Shown here in pieces: positions 1 to 9,699 of a stretch of 22,171 nucleotides of DNA. Position numbers and translations under genes: made by a program. Positions within the stretch are counted from its first letter, which is position 1; every line of letters begins with the position of its first letter. The notes below the pieces were generated by a model. The model ran no database searches. It had not been told where the DNA came from and saw nothing but the letters and a program-made list of their open reading frames with translations. The stretch is from Dunaliella salina. Its lineage: Eukaryota > Chlorophyta > Chlorophyceae > Chlamydomonadales > Dunaliellaceae. The stretch lies in contig MU070065.1 in NCBI GenBank assembly GCA_002284615.2, positions 117,299 to 139,469 of the forward strand. The letters are read 5' to 3'.

Positions 1-36
<36 letters not shown>
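1..36. repeat. (GT)n microsatellite at window edge
   Basis: Uninterrupted GT dinucleotide run starting at the first base, so its true length is unknown. If the minus-strand exon at 118-303 is real, this run lies in that gene's first intron. Confidence 0.95.
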
Positions 37-37
<1 letters not shown>

Positions 38-117
38 TCCAATTGCAGATCCATGCACATGTGGAGCCTGTCGCTACGTTCTTGACCTTACACATGCGAA
101 CTCAAAAGCAAAAGTAC

Positions 118-303
118 CTGACCGGTTTGGTCCAGCTGGCTGGTTGTGGATGGACCAGCAGAAGAAGATGGATGGTCACAAAGCTCATCTGTTGAGCTTT
201 CCCCATCAGCTTCCAGGCCCTGCTCTGGCCAATGAGGCCATTCTGGAACCTCCTCACTGTCCAATGGTTCTGGCAGGGAGTCAAAAGGCTCAAAGTCAGC
301 CAT
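118..303 (-). CDS. Probable first coding exon of an unrecognised divergent gene
   Basis: Reading leftwards from an ATG at 303, the frame gives 62 codons of acidic, Pro/Ser-rich sequence beginning MADFEPFDSLPEPLDSEEV and containing EWPHWPEQG and a Ser-rich stretch. The frame runs into a plausible splice donor (CAG|GTACTT) after codon 62 at position 118. The composition looks like a disordered protein N-terminus rather than random translation. I do not recognise the family. It would be transcribed divergently from the PIG-M gene, with 286 bases between the two start codons. The rest of the gene is off the left edge, so function cannot be assigned. The alternative is a chance open frame. Confidence 0.4.
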
Positions 304-589
304 CTTTCAAAGTGCGAGATGAGTCGTGCAAAGGTTGAGGTTCCGATCTCCAATCCAAACAAGACTTTATATTACTATGTTTATGAATAAATCCCTGCAA
401 TTCATATATGAATAAATCTTTCGATGCAGGGATCCAGCGGCTTTTTAGTCCGAAGCTGCAATCCACGCACAAGCATGCTGTCACCATTTGTTAACAAAAG
501 TGTTGATCCATGGAACTGTTTTTTGTCAGAAACTGCATAATGTAACCTGCACATGACATTGCTATTCTGGCAATGTAACAGATTGACAG
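304..589. promoter_or_regulatory. Presumed shared 5' region between divergent genes
   Basis: The interval between the putative minus-strand start (303) and the PIG-M start (590) must hold the 5' UTR and promoter of PIG-M, and of the divergent gene if that is real. I see no clear TATA box or other recognisable promoter element. Two TGTAA motifs (540-544 and 574-578) lie on the plus strand just upstream of the PIG-M ATG. The assignment rests on position only. Confidence 0.25.
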
Positions 590-3500
590 ATGCAGCAGCA
601 GGTCCAGAGGCTCTTGTGGGCTGCTGCATTGCTGCGGGGGTTGCTGCTGCTGTTTGGAGAGGTCCAGGATAGATGCATGCGCGTAAAATACACAGATGTG
701 GACTACCAGGTGTTCACTGATGCAGCCAGGTTCGTTGCACAGGACGGATCCCCCTATGAGCGCAGCACATATCGCTACAGCCCCCTCCTTGCCTATATCC
801 TGCTGCCCAACATCTGGGTCACCAGGTCCTTCGGCAAGGTTGGTCGGTGCAGTTGAGCTGCCTCACAAACATCTTCTACTTGGGAATCAAGTTGTCTGTC
901 CTCTACTTCGCACAGGAATGGTTTGCATGATGTTATGATAATGCAAACTTTGAGAGGTTGAAGCCAAACCAGGTCGCAAAGCGGGCGGAGTTGTGCAACA
1001 AACACTGCACCTGAGCAGAGAGGGTATAAATGAGCCCTCAGAATGAACCTCGACGTCCCTTCGGGACTAGGGTTCAACCCACATCATTTCATTACTTGCA
1101 TGCATGCAGGTCCTCTTCTCTGTCTGTGATATAATAGCTGGATGGCTCATTGCACGAATTGTTCGCCTGCAAGTGAGTTTATTTTCAGGGCTGCAAGGCG
1201 TTTTAGGGGGGTGGACGTGATGGAATAAAGAGAGTACTGTAATACCGCCGTCAAACATTTGATACATTACCAGCATAAATGTCACAAGGATCATTCTGTT
1301 GCTTTAGGAGCAATGCTAAGATATGAAGCTGTGCGCGTTGCAATGCCTGTAGGTGCAGCGTAGAGAAAGGGAAAAAGGAGAACGAGAAAAGTCTATGCAG
1401 ACCAGAGGCTGCTTGCATATAGTGGTCTTCAGGACAAACGCTAAAATTGGAATGATGCAGAGAAGATTAGCATGGCCCCTGTACAAGGATGACATACAGA
1501 TAGAGAGGGTTCCTTTACTAGCAAGCTGGCAGGCCTCACCGAAGGACCCTCAAGTCTAAGTTAGATACAGCTAGCCGAGGAGAGGGCCAGAAACAGACCT
1601 GGGGAACTGGAGGTTTGTCTGCCATACTCCTGGACGCCAAAACCTCCTTTTTCTGCGGCACACACTTACTTCCCATTCTTTTGTAAGGTTTTTGTAGGCT
1701 CTGCTGCCAACAGGTTCCACCTTTTGTAAACCCCAAAGTTTCCGTGATTATTGCTAGATTTGTTGTCAATAAGCTCATGCTTTGCTTGCAGCTGTACACC
1801 TCCAGCTTGAGCACTCTCTAGCTATGAACACCAGAGCCGCTCTGCTCTAGGCCCCACCCCCAGTGTGCAAAACAACAGAACATTTCCCTTGGGAGACGCC
1901 TCATACTTGCTGCTCTGACTTCTTCCCCCTTGCTGCCCTGACCTAAAAGGGCGCATCCCCACAAGCCACCACCATCGCCACTGCTGTGTGGCTATTTAAC
2001 CCATGGACCTTCACCATCTCCACGCGCGGCTCCTGTGACGTGCTCGTCGTGGTGCTGCTGCTGAGCATGCTGCTGTGCTTGCACAAGGGGGCCAATGCCC
2101 TGGCGGCCGTGACATATGGGCTGGCAGTGCACCTGCGCATTTACCCCATCATCTATGCGCCCGCTATTGTGCTGTTCCTGGCTGCGCGGGCAGTGCGCTT
2201 GCGGCAGCCATTCCGAGCTGGATCAGCTGGAAAGGTGAGGTAAAGGCTGACTGATTGAAGGCAGGAAAGGTGTGTGTGTGTGTGTGTGTGTGTGTGTATC
2301 TGCCCCAAGGATGGAGCCTTGGAACAAGTAGCCATCGGTCTGTCGTGTTCATGAGCTGAGTAGGACACGTGTTAGGAGCAAGTGTGCTTGTGAATGTGTG
2401 TGAAGATTCACACATCTTGGGGGAAGTCTCTGTTCGCCTGATCTGTGGCCCCTGCCAGCTCGGTTTGCCAACTGGAGAGAGCCTGTTGATGCACCAGGAG
2501 GTTGAAATGAAGCCAGCCTGTTGGGGCACCAGGGGAAAAATTGATGTGAGCATGTTGATGCACCAGCAGGATTGGACTGTTGTTGGACTGGAAGGTTACA
2601 AGGTTACAAGGTTACAAGGCCTCTGGCCTGCAAGGTTACAAGGTTACAAGGTTACAAGGCCTCCAGTCAAAACGACTGACTGCTAGCCTCTGGCCTGCGT
2701 AGACTTTTTTTTTCTTTTTAGCATAAGGACAGAGGAGCACTTGTGCGGCTTCGTGCGGATCTCCCCAAGCAGTGAAGAGTTTTTCACTTGCTTGCCTATC
2801 AATAAGGTGCAGGGCGGCCATGTCTGTGCTCAAGCAGCAGCTTCATTACCTCAAGGATAGGGCAGAGAGGGCTTTGGGATTGTGAATTTTTCACTGGTCA
2901 GCATCTTGCACTGAAGCAGGTGTCGTTGAAGGTTCCATGCTGAGTTTATGGCACGCTTCCTTGTGCAGGACACAAGGAAAGGCTGAGCTTTTTGCAAAGC
3001 ATCATGCTTATCTGAGTCTGTGTAACTGTGCAACAGGTCAGTCTTAGGAGCAAACTGGTGCAAATCGTCATCCAAGGGCTCCATTTTGGCCTCCTCTCTG
3101 GGTCGTTGTTCGTGGGGCTCCACTTCCTGTTCAGCAATATGTACGGGGACATGTACACACAAGAAGCTTTCCTCCACCACCTCACGAGGAAGGACCACAG
3201 GTCAGGTGCTGGAGAAAAGGTTTACAAGGTTCACAAGAAAGGAGCTATGACTCAAAATGCATGACTGCTAGGCTAGCTCAGGTCCTGGAGAAATTTGTTT
3301 GCTGTTCCCAATGGAGCATGCCCCCTTTTAAGATGGATGACTCTGAAAATTCTGAACACAAGGGCAAAGCTCCTTGGTCTGGGGCAGAGCTGTGAGGCCT
3401 GCAAGCGAAATTCAGCATGAGCGCACCATACTAGTGTTTCAGGCATTGGCTTCCCAACACGTTTCTGTGGGCTTTGAACGCTTTTTGGGTGCTCATCTCG

Positions 3501-3601
3501 TGGATTCCCTCTTCTGTTCGCAAAAAAATTTGTTGGTTGGAGTGAGTTCTTGAAGCTGCTGTATTTTTCCATCCTTTCAATTGCTGCATAGTTGCTATTG
3601 C

Positions 3602-3641
<40 letters not shown>

Positions 3642-3683
3642 TCTGTTGTTGTCATTGTTGTTATTGTTGTTGTTGTTGTTATT

Positions 3684-3769
<86 letters not shown>

Positions 3770-5467
3770 CGTTGTCGTTGTTGTCGTCGTTGTCTTCGTC
3801 ATCGTTAATGTTGATGCTGCCTCTGCTGTTGTCGTTGCTGCTGCTGCTTACATCCGTCCATGTCTTGTATGCAAATAAATCTTTACATCATGGATTCTCC
3901 AGCAATGCAACTTTCACTCACCACTTCCCTCCCCTCTGTTGGCGCGCGCTCCTCAGGCACAACTTTTCGATCTACTACTACAGCATTTACCTCACCTATG
4001 ATGGTTTGGATGGCAGTGGCGCAGCACCCACAGCCCCGTCCACCCCAAGCGCTGAAGCAGCGCTTGCCTTTCTGCACTCCTTGCTAAGCAAGCCTAAGGG
4101 CAGATTACTCCATGAGGCCATGCCAGGCCTGCTTGGCATGGATCTGAGTCGGCTGCTGCAGCAGCCGGCGCGCATGGCCTTCCTGCCCCAGATCTTGATC
4201 TTGGTGGCCATGAGCTTAAAGCTGCATGAGGATCTGCCCCTGGGCTGCCTACTGCAGACCCTTTGCTTTGTGGCGTTCAACAAGGTAACACCAACTTATT
4301 ACCTTGTGCCATTTAACACCTACTGCAGACCATTTGCTTTGTGGCGTTCAACAGGGTTGTAAGTGTGAGCAAGCAGGAAGTGTGTCAGGGAAAGGAGAGA
4401 GCCACCTGGCCTGTGTTTGGCATCCAACAGGGTGGTCTGTGCTTCTGTGTGGTGTGTGCTGTAGGTCAGGGTACGTTGCACAAAGCAAGTTGCTTTGTCT
4501 TTTTCCTACTTTTGCTCGTAGCTGCTGCTGGCAGCTGCTACTGTGTCTGGTTGCTTTTCCTGCAGAGTGTCTCTGCTGACTTCTGTTGCGTTGCTGCAGG
4601 CTGCCTGTGCAGCATTTTGATCCAGGCAGTAGCCTACAACCAGACCATCGTTTTGCTGCTTGTTGCATACGTTGGCTTGAAGAGTTGTCTTGCAAGACTG
4701 AGGAAAATACTGTTTTTTCTCACCGGACGAGGCCCTTAAGCGCTTCTGGAAGGTGCAAGCCCCAGGAACATTGCAGCATGACAATGTGAGCAATGAAGCA
4801 CATGAAAAAAAATGGTTGCTGGTCTGGACTAGTCAATTGATGAGATCTCACTTTTGCTTAGTGCAATTGTAGCAAGCGTCCCAAGAGTCCAAGGAAAACG
4901 TTTGAAATGGGTCCAACACAGGTGAATTTTGCGTGCAGGTAGCTGTTAACGTCAAAAAATTTGTATGGTGTAGAGGTTGACTTGTCAGAGCTTTACGAGC
5001 TGTACCTGCTGCTCCCTTCAGGTGTCTGATCTTCGATCTTGCCAGAATTGAGCTGAGTCCTCTCTTTTGTTGCCCCTCCCCTGCCTTCACAGGTTTGCAC
5101 AGCCCAGTACTTCGTCTGGTGGATGTGCCTTATGCCCTTGGTGATGCCTCGCATATCTTGGCCCCTTCCTCCCTCGCTGCTGAGAGCAGCCACCTTCTGG
5201 GCCGCCATGCAGCTTCACTGGCTGGCTTGGGCATACCTCCTGGAGTTCCAGGGCCAACCTGTGCATCTGGGCATTTGGTTTGCCAGCTTGCTGTTCTTGG
5301 TATCCAATGTCATGCTAGTGGTGCAACTGCTGCGCCATGTAGACAAAAGCAACAGCTTCTTGACGCGCAGCTTGTTTGCATTGAAGGGCAGTGGTAGTAT
5401 TGGGGAAACACCTGATATTGGCAACGAGGACGTAGACAGGGGGAAGCAGAAACCCAAACAATTATAG
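590..5467 (+). CDS. PIGM: GPI mannosyltransferase I catalytic subunit (PIG-M), complete, six exons
   Basis: PIG-M adds the first alpha-1,4-mannose to the GPI-anchor precursor in the ER lumen, using dolichol-phosphate mannose. Exons by splice sites and homology: 590-838, 1110-1172, 1950-2234, 3037-3200, 3957-4284, 5093-5467. All introns are GT-AG, phase 0 except intron 4, where an Arg codon is split. The joined frame gives about 487 aa against 423 in human. The N-terminus is a hydrophobic helix followed by VQDRCMRVKYTDVDYQVF, which holds the lumenal DXD motif. Later landmarks are SPYERSTYRYSPLLAY, WLFNPWTFTISTRGS, YGLAVHLRIYPIIYAPAI, FLHHLTRKDHRHNFSIYYY, AFNKVCTAQYFVWW and the LEFQGQPVHLGIWFASLL helix. 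There are multiple hydrophobic spans, as expected of a GT-C membrane enzyme. Exon 5 carries a family-atypical insertion rich in Ala, Pro and Ser (about 3999-4140). The start is the first ATG in frame. The C-terminal acidic/Lys tail is poorly conserved, so the stop is less certain. No TGTAA motif follows within several hundred bases. Confidence 0.93.
1422..1515 (+). ncRNA. U6 snRNA-like sequence (probable pseudogene) in PIG-M intron 2
   Basis: The segment follows U6 snRNA colinearly from its 5' stem to near its 3' end. The first 29 bases end CTAAAATTGG and have the same length as the plant-type U6 5' stem-loop. Then come CAGAGAAGATTAGCATGG, CCCCTGTACAAGGATGACA and a 3' part ending near GGTTCC. 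Every clear difference in the conserved core sits where canonical U6 has a CpG or next to one: ACGATA has become ATGATG, TGCGCA has become TGTACA, and CACGCA has become CATACA. The ACAGAGA box reads GCAGAGA. There is no T-run terminator, and the 3' end runs directly into a repeat shared with 6083-6182. It is therefore most likely a decayed retro-copy or chimera rather than an active gene. Confidence 0.75.
1509..1610 (+). repeat. Dispersed repeat, copy fused to the U6-like sequence
   Basis: About 100 bases that align with few gaps to 6083-6182 (both begin GGTTCC, share GGCCTCACC and GAAACAGA, and end GGGGA). This copy follows the U6-like 3' end without a spacer. A stretch reading like a tRNA D-arm (TAGC..AG..GAG.GC) is present in both copies, so a tRNA-related SINE head is possible but weak. 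Confidence 0.55.
2272..2297. repeat. (GT)n microsatellite in PIG-M intron 3
   Basis: Perfect GT run about 35 bases downstream of the exon 3 splice donor. Confidence 0.95.
2484..2572 (+). repeat. Short imperfect direct repeats in PIG-M intron 3
   Basis: TGTTGATGCACCAG occurs at both ends of this stretch, with a related TGTTGGGGCACCAG in between, giving three imperfect units of roughly 35-50 bases. No coding sense is seen. Confidence 0.55.
2592..2690 (-). repeat. Repeat with (GGTTACAA)n tandem units and a 39-bp conserved end, copy 1
   Basis: Two runs of three 8-bp units (AAGGTTAC) at 2592-2615 and 2632-2655, separated by a palindrome-like GGCCTCTGGCC and followed by CTCCAGTCAAAACGACTGAC. The segment 2651-2689 recurs with one mismatch at 21602-21640. 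On the minus strand it ends in repeated CCTTGTAA, which looks like the short-repeat tail of a non-LTR retrotransposon. It lies in PIG-M intron 3. Confidence 0.75.
3216..3276 (-). repeat. Decayed third copy of the GGTTACAA / 39-bp repeat
   Basis: GGTTTACAAGGTTCACAAG is followed by a degenerate GACTCAAAATGCATGACTGC and a TAGGCT end, colinear with 2632-2690. It begins about 15 bases inside PIG-M intron 4. Confidence 0.5.
3595..3850. repeat. (GCT/GTT)n trinucleotide repeat tract in PIG-M intron 4
   Basis: About 250 bases of almost pure GCT then GTT triplets with scattered ATT and GTC interruptions. It translates into long Leu or Cys homopolymers, but it lies wholly between PIG-M exons 4 and 5 (3200 and 3957) and is not retained in the homology-supported protein. 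Confidence 0.95.
4250..4357 (+). repeat. Tandem duplication of the PIG-M exon 5 end and splice donor
   Basis: The last 35 bases of exon 5, from TACTGCAGACCC to GTTCAACAAGG, are repeated 71 bases downstream at 4321-4357 with few changes (ACCATTTG for ACCCTTTG, CAACAGGG for CAACAAGG). The copy is intronic. A weaker third resemblance (CATCCAACAGGGTGG) follows near 4420-4436. Confidence 0.85.
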
Positions 5468-6077
5468 CACTTGTTAGCGCCACACCTGCTGCAGGTATGA
5501 TTATGTGTTTCTGCCATTCGGTTTTGCCTTTTCCAGGACGTAGAGGACATGGAGCGCCTTGTTGTCATTGATCACGTTATATTTGGTAGGGGCCATGAAA
5601 TCCTGGGATTGAAACCCCCCATCAGCAAAACAAAATACACACACATGCTTTTGTATTAAAGAAGGAAAAGTCTATGATGGCCATATTGAGAAGGGATAAT
5701 TAAAAAAGGGCTATGGCAATCAAAAAGCTGCATCGTATTTCATAGAGACTTTGTACGGCTCTGTTTTGTAGGAGAATGCCTCCAGGAGCTGCAAATGCCA
5801 ATTGAGAGGAAAGAAAAATTGGCTGCTTGGTGGAAGGCATTATGATGGTAGCCCAAGGCCATCCATATTCGTTGCAATACTTGCACAGACGCATCAGCAT
5901 CTTGTCACCACTGGAGGTATTGGCCTCACAAAAACGCTGACGGCCTCAGATTTTTTACACATCGAGAGGGAAAGCGCTGCCTCTTGCTTTAGCAAAGAAG
6001 TTTCTTCTTTTGTATCAAAGCAGGGCCAGGGCATTTTTCAAAAGAGCATCACTAGCCAAAGGCAGCGTGCAGGGAAG
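5468..6077 (+). other. PIG-M 3' flank, no gene seen
   Basis: The interval starts at the PIG-M stop and should contain its 3' UTR. I find no TGTAA poly(A) motif and no credible conserved coding segment. Short ORFs here have no recognisable features. AAAAAGGG- and AAAATTGG-type A-rich patches are present but uninformative. Confidence 0.5.
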
Positions 6078-6082
6078 GAAAG

Positions 6083-6182
6083 GTTCCCTAACTAGTTGGT
6101 TGGGGCCTCACCAAATGGCCCTGAAAGTTACACTGGATAAAGCTAGCGCAGGTGAGAGCCTGAAACAGAGCAAATGGGGATC
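6083..6182 (+). repeat. Dispersed repeat, second copy, at left end of the intergenic element
   Basis: Homologous over about 100 bases to 1509-1610. It contains TAGCGCAGGTGAGAGC, which resembles a tRNA D-arm / A-box. Here it is not preceded by a U6-like sequence. Confidence 0.55.
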
Positions 6183-7149
6183 AGGAGAACGACAGGAATT
6201 AGTGTGTTCTCAACTGCGTTTGCAAAGCCGGACCCTGTTGTGCAAGATTGATGACCTCTTTATGGAGATGTGCAAGAATCACTGTCTGAGGTGCAAAGGT
6301 GTGGTCGTTCTGAAGACTCTTATCGTTAAAAGTTGGGGGATATGATGCTAAGGTAAGGTTACATTGCAAAATTGGCCTACAAGTGTAGCTGAGCAGCAAC
6401 ACTAAGACCTGTAATCAGACCTGACCGAAGAAAAATTCGCTCAACTTACAAAACTTGGACTGGAAACTATGTTGCTAGATCAATGCTGGCTTGGCTGCAG
6501 CACACAGAGGACGCCAGGGTCCAGACTAGCTTTACCGGGTTTGATGTCCCGCCTGTGCAAGCCTAGATGATGCCAAAAAGATTGAAAGAGAGCAACAGAC
6601 TAAACAAGAACTCAGGAGGGTCACTTGGAAGCCCTCCTGGGAATCAGAGGATCTATAGGAGACATGGCCTAAATTTAAAGAGTGTTTGCTGAAGTTTGAA
6701 GCATAACAGAGCGAGCCTAACCTCTCAACACCCACAGCAGATTCACCCCTCTCAAATCTTGGAAGACAGGGCTTTGAAAAACTTAATGAAACCAATGTAT
6801 GGCAGCAAAAAAATGGACACAGAATTGCGCAACAAAATCACTTTTGATACAAACCCCACAAATCCACAAGTAGACATAAAACCTACAGGCTCATGTGAAT
6901 ATCGGTTGCGCGAGGTGGACCTCGTGAAATACACGGATCAGCAACCCCCACATCCAGCATCACCACACACAGGATCCCACAGACATTGCCCTCCTAACCC
7001 TTCCCCTTTCATTCTCCCAGAAATTTGCACGGCGCACATGGCTTGCATATACAATACGCAAGGCAAATGTGTTTGTATGATCTCCCCGAACTGCTTCCAA
7101 ATCCTCTACAAGGCTTTCCATGGGGCCAAGCTTGCTGGCATGCACGATT

Positions 7150-7938
7150 GATAACTCCAGCTCCTGACAGCTTTGCTACTGAGCTACAAGGGCTCCTCTC
7201 CCGCAAATCCATGCTTGAAAGAAAGTACTTCATAGAGGCCTTTAATTGCCTATCATACTTCTAGGGAGCCTTGCTAGCTAGCAAGAAGATCAAAGACTCC
7301 TTTTCACGAGCCCTTCCAACTCACATTCATACTGCCCTCCAAAAATGGGCTTTGGTAACCCAAGAAAAAATGGCCTCCCCAATAGACCACAACCCACAAT
7401 ACCAGAGTTGTTGGAGTGCGGACTCCCGAGATACTCTTTTTGGTGCCATGCATAATGCCTTCTCATCCAAATCCTCAGGCTTCTCAGTCTGCCATCCCAT
7501 TTACGACGAGGGAATCATGACCCAAGCTTTGTAACATGCCATTTACTCTGCCATTCTCAACACAGAGGCCACTGCTACATTCATGTTCCTTCCGGCTTGG
7601 AATAAAGATTTGAAAACCAACCCCTACTCCAAACTTTTCACTGCCTACCCCCACCTCTGTTACGAACTTGGAACCATACCTTGCGAAAAACTTAGTTACA
7701 GTGCCTCTCAATCCTGCCCTAACCAAGAGATACCTTTACCTAAGCTTCCTGAAACCTTCGTATCTTTGCTGTTTGGAACACTGCAGCTCAAGTCCAACTT
7801 AACAAACATAACAAAGACTGGCTACAGATCCTGAAAGGAGATTTGAAAGAAGCCGCAGAGTGGAAGCTGACGAATGTCAGCAGCCACCCTGTCCTAAATC
7901 CCATGCATGCTCACATGCTAGGTTATAATAAACTGTAA
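7150..7938 (+). pseudogene. Broken N-terminal part of element protein, PCIF1 methyltransferase-like region
   Basis: The frame is interrupted by TAG at 7262 and TAA at 7532, shifts at about 7757-7762, and meets TAA at 7936. Readable parts in order are LLSRKSMLERKYFIEAF, LPTHIHTALQKWALVT, then DTLFGAMHNAFSS, SGFSVCHPIYDE, ATFMFLPAWNKDL and, after the shift, FAVWNTAAQVQL. The order FG..., (N/H)P-hydrophobic, hydrophobic strand ending in P-x-W, and a final WNTAA-like strand parallels the Rossmann methyltransferase core of PCIF1. In PCIF1 the catalytic motif is NPPF; here the position reads HPIY, so catalysis would be doubtful even if the frame were intact. The resemblance is from memory of the family and is the weakest domain call in the element. 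The frame continues into the RNase H part at 7990. Confidence 0.55.
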
Positions 7939-7989
7939 TGCCTCCCATTTGACAAACAACACGTCTCCAAGCACCCTAGAAATTCACAC

Positions 7990-9675
7990 ATGCGTATCCA
8001 AGATACAGACATGGTGCCCAGCCAATCCAGTACTCTCCGAACTCTCAAAGTTGCTGACTGGAGGACATGGGCATACACAGATGGCAGCTGCCTTGTCCGT
8101 AACGGTAAGCAAGAAACTGGAGCAGGCGTCTGCTGCCCGTCCACTGACAGCAAGAACTTTGTAGAAATAAACGGTGCCGGGATTATCAAAACCATCACTA
8201 GAGCTGAATCGGCAGCAATTGCTGCTGCTATCATCACTACTGGCATTTGGCAAATACGCAGATATTGCATCAGACAGCCTCACCTGCTTCAATCAAAAAC
8301 GTAAACAGCTTCTCTACCCTGAAAGACATATGAGGCATATCCAAGGAGGCGTCCTCAAAATGATTTCAACGCTCATTAGAGACTTCCATGCCGAAATTCG
8401 AATTTACAAGGTTAAGTCCCATGCTGGTATCGCTGGAAATGAATATGCAGATGCCAATGCAAAGCATCAGGCAAAGCCCAGAACTGTGTGGCAGACACCG
8501 AAATCCCTGGTGCAGGTCCTGGTGGAAATCCATTTATAAGTATTTCCTGGTTAGCCAAGGAAGGAAGAGTGAATGCTGCAGGGACATCTACGGGTCCACC
8601 ATCCACCCACAAGCTCACTTATCTCCCCAACCAAGATGCTCTCAAATCCCACATGCATCCTAAACACAAGCTTGGATATGCTAATGCCAAAACAGGCTAC
8701 TACTCTTACTATAAAAACTTAATACCGCAAGTAGATGAAAAAATCGGCAATGCCTTCAGAAATATTCCCAACATTTCTGTACCCATGCAGCGTACCATCC
8801 TGCAGTACCGCACAGGCACCCTCTACAACTAAAGACATGCTGTACGTTTTAAAAGGTCAACTGATCCATCTTGCCCCCTCCCAGGCTGCCATCACTTGGA
8901 CAGCGCACTACACGTGCTCTCAGGCTGCCAAAGCCATATCATCTCCAACATGAAAACTGAACGCCATAACATTGCAGGCAGAATGATTACAAAAGCCCTC
9001 AGCAAATGCCCTGTAGGGGCAGGCCTAGTATACACAGACATGGGAATCGATTTTAAGCTTGCTCAACACAACCTCCAACTCCCTACACATGCCTCAAACA
9101 GAACTTTACCTGCCTACTTAATCCCTCACATCCTTCCAGAGAGGAAAAGACCCAACTCCAGTCGACCAGATGCTGTTGTGATCACCCCTTTCAATGCCAA
9201 ACATACTTCTAACGGTGTTTCTTCCACCCATTCCCATCACGCTTTGCGCAGCTCCTCATGGAGGACCACCAGAACTAGCCGCATGAGGCAACCCCATGAA
9301 ATCTATGCAAATAAACGCCACATGCACCTGATAGAAATCAAGTTTTGTGAAGACACAAGGCCAGAGCATCAGTTGAACACGGCAAAACAGCAGCATGCAG
9401 AACTTTGTAAACTTATTAACGCCAAAGCTGTTACAATTCACCCTATCCTCCTGGGTGTAGGTGGAACTATTTACACTGAGCATACCCTGAAGCAATTCAA
9501 ACAACTAGGATTGGATCATCAGCGTGCCACGAAGCTTGCGCAACAACTTCATGCCCATTCTGTTCAGTGTGCCCACAAACTAGTCACCACACGCCGCGCA
9601 CTCGAAAATAAGAATATTTCCCACAGCCAGGTTCTAAAGCCAGGTGCTTCTAGTAACCCTCCAGATCCACATTAG
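7990..9675 (+). pseudogene. Broken C-terminal part of element protein: RNase H, CCHC knuckle, restriction-like endonuclease
   Basis: Frameshifts at about 8245 and 8480 and a TAA at 8830 break an otherwise continuous reading. RNase H: TYTDGSC-type start (AYTDGS, Asp codon 8080), TRAES (Glu 8206), ASDSL (Asp 8273) and KSHAGIAGNEYAD (Asp 8450), so all four acidic residues remain. Next is CPLPGCHHLDSALHVLSGC (8872-8928), a C-x4-C-x7-H-x4-C knuckle like the one that precedes the endonuclease in R2-type LINEs. The endonuclease follows: SRPDAVVI (Asp codon 9169), then, 54 residues later, HLIEIKFCEDTRPE (Glu 9334), a PD-(D/E)xK pattern. A helical tail ends in NPPDPH then TAG. The usual R2-type spacing between RPD and Glu is shorter, so an insertion is likely. 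RNase H and the knuckle are confident; the nuclease is probable. Confidence 0.8.
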
Positions 9676-9699
9676 CGTTCTCTTTTTCATACCTTGTCA

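Noticed and set aside
1422..1515. Active U6 gene
   Set aside because: Altered ACAGAGA box, CpG-type decay, no T-run terminator, and a repeat fused at the 3' end.
2164..2553. Minus-strand ORFs antisense to PIG-M exon 3 and intron 3
   Set aside because: Shadow of a conserved exon plus a CA repeat; no family resemblance.
3592..4362. Long plus-strand ORF starting with a poly-Leu run and continuing into PIG-M exon 5
   Set aside because: The Leu stretch is the translated (GCT/GTT)n microsatellite inside intron 4. PIG-M homology and a CCTCAG acceptor place the exon start at 3957.
6124..6180. tRNA gene or tRNA-derived SINE promoter
   Set aside because: TAGCGCAGGTGAGAGC looks like a D-arm, but there is no downstream B-box (GGTTCGA) at the right distance and no acceptor stem.
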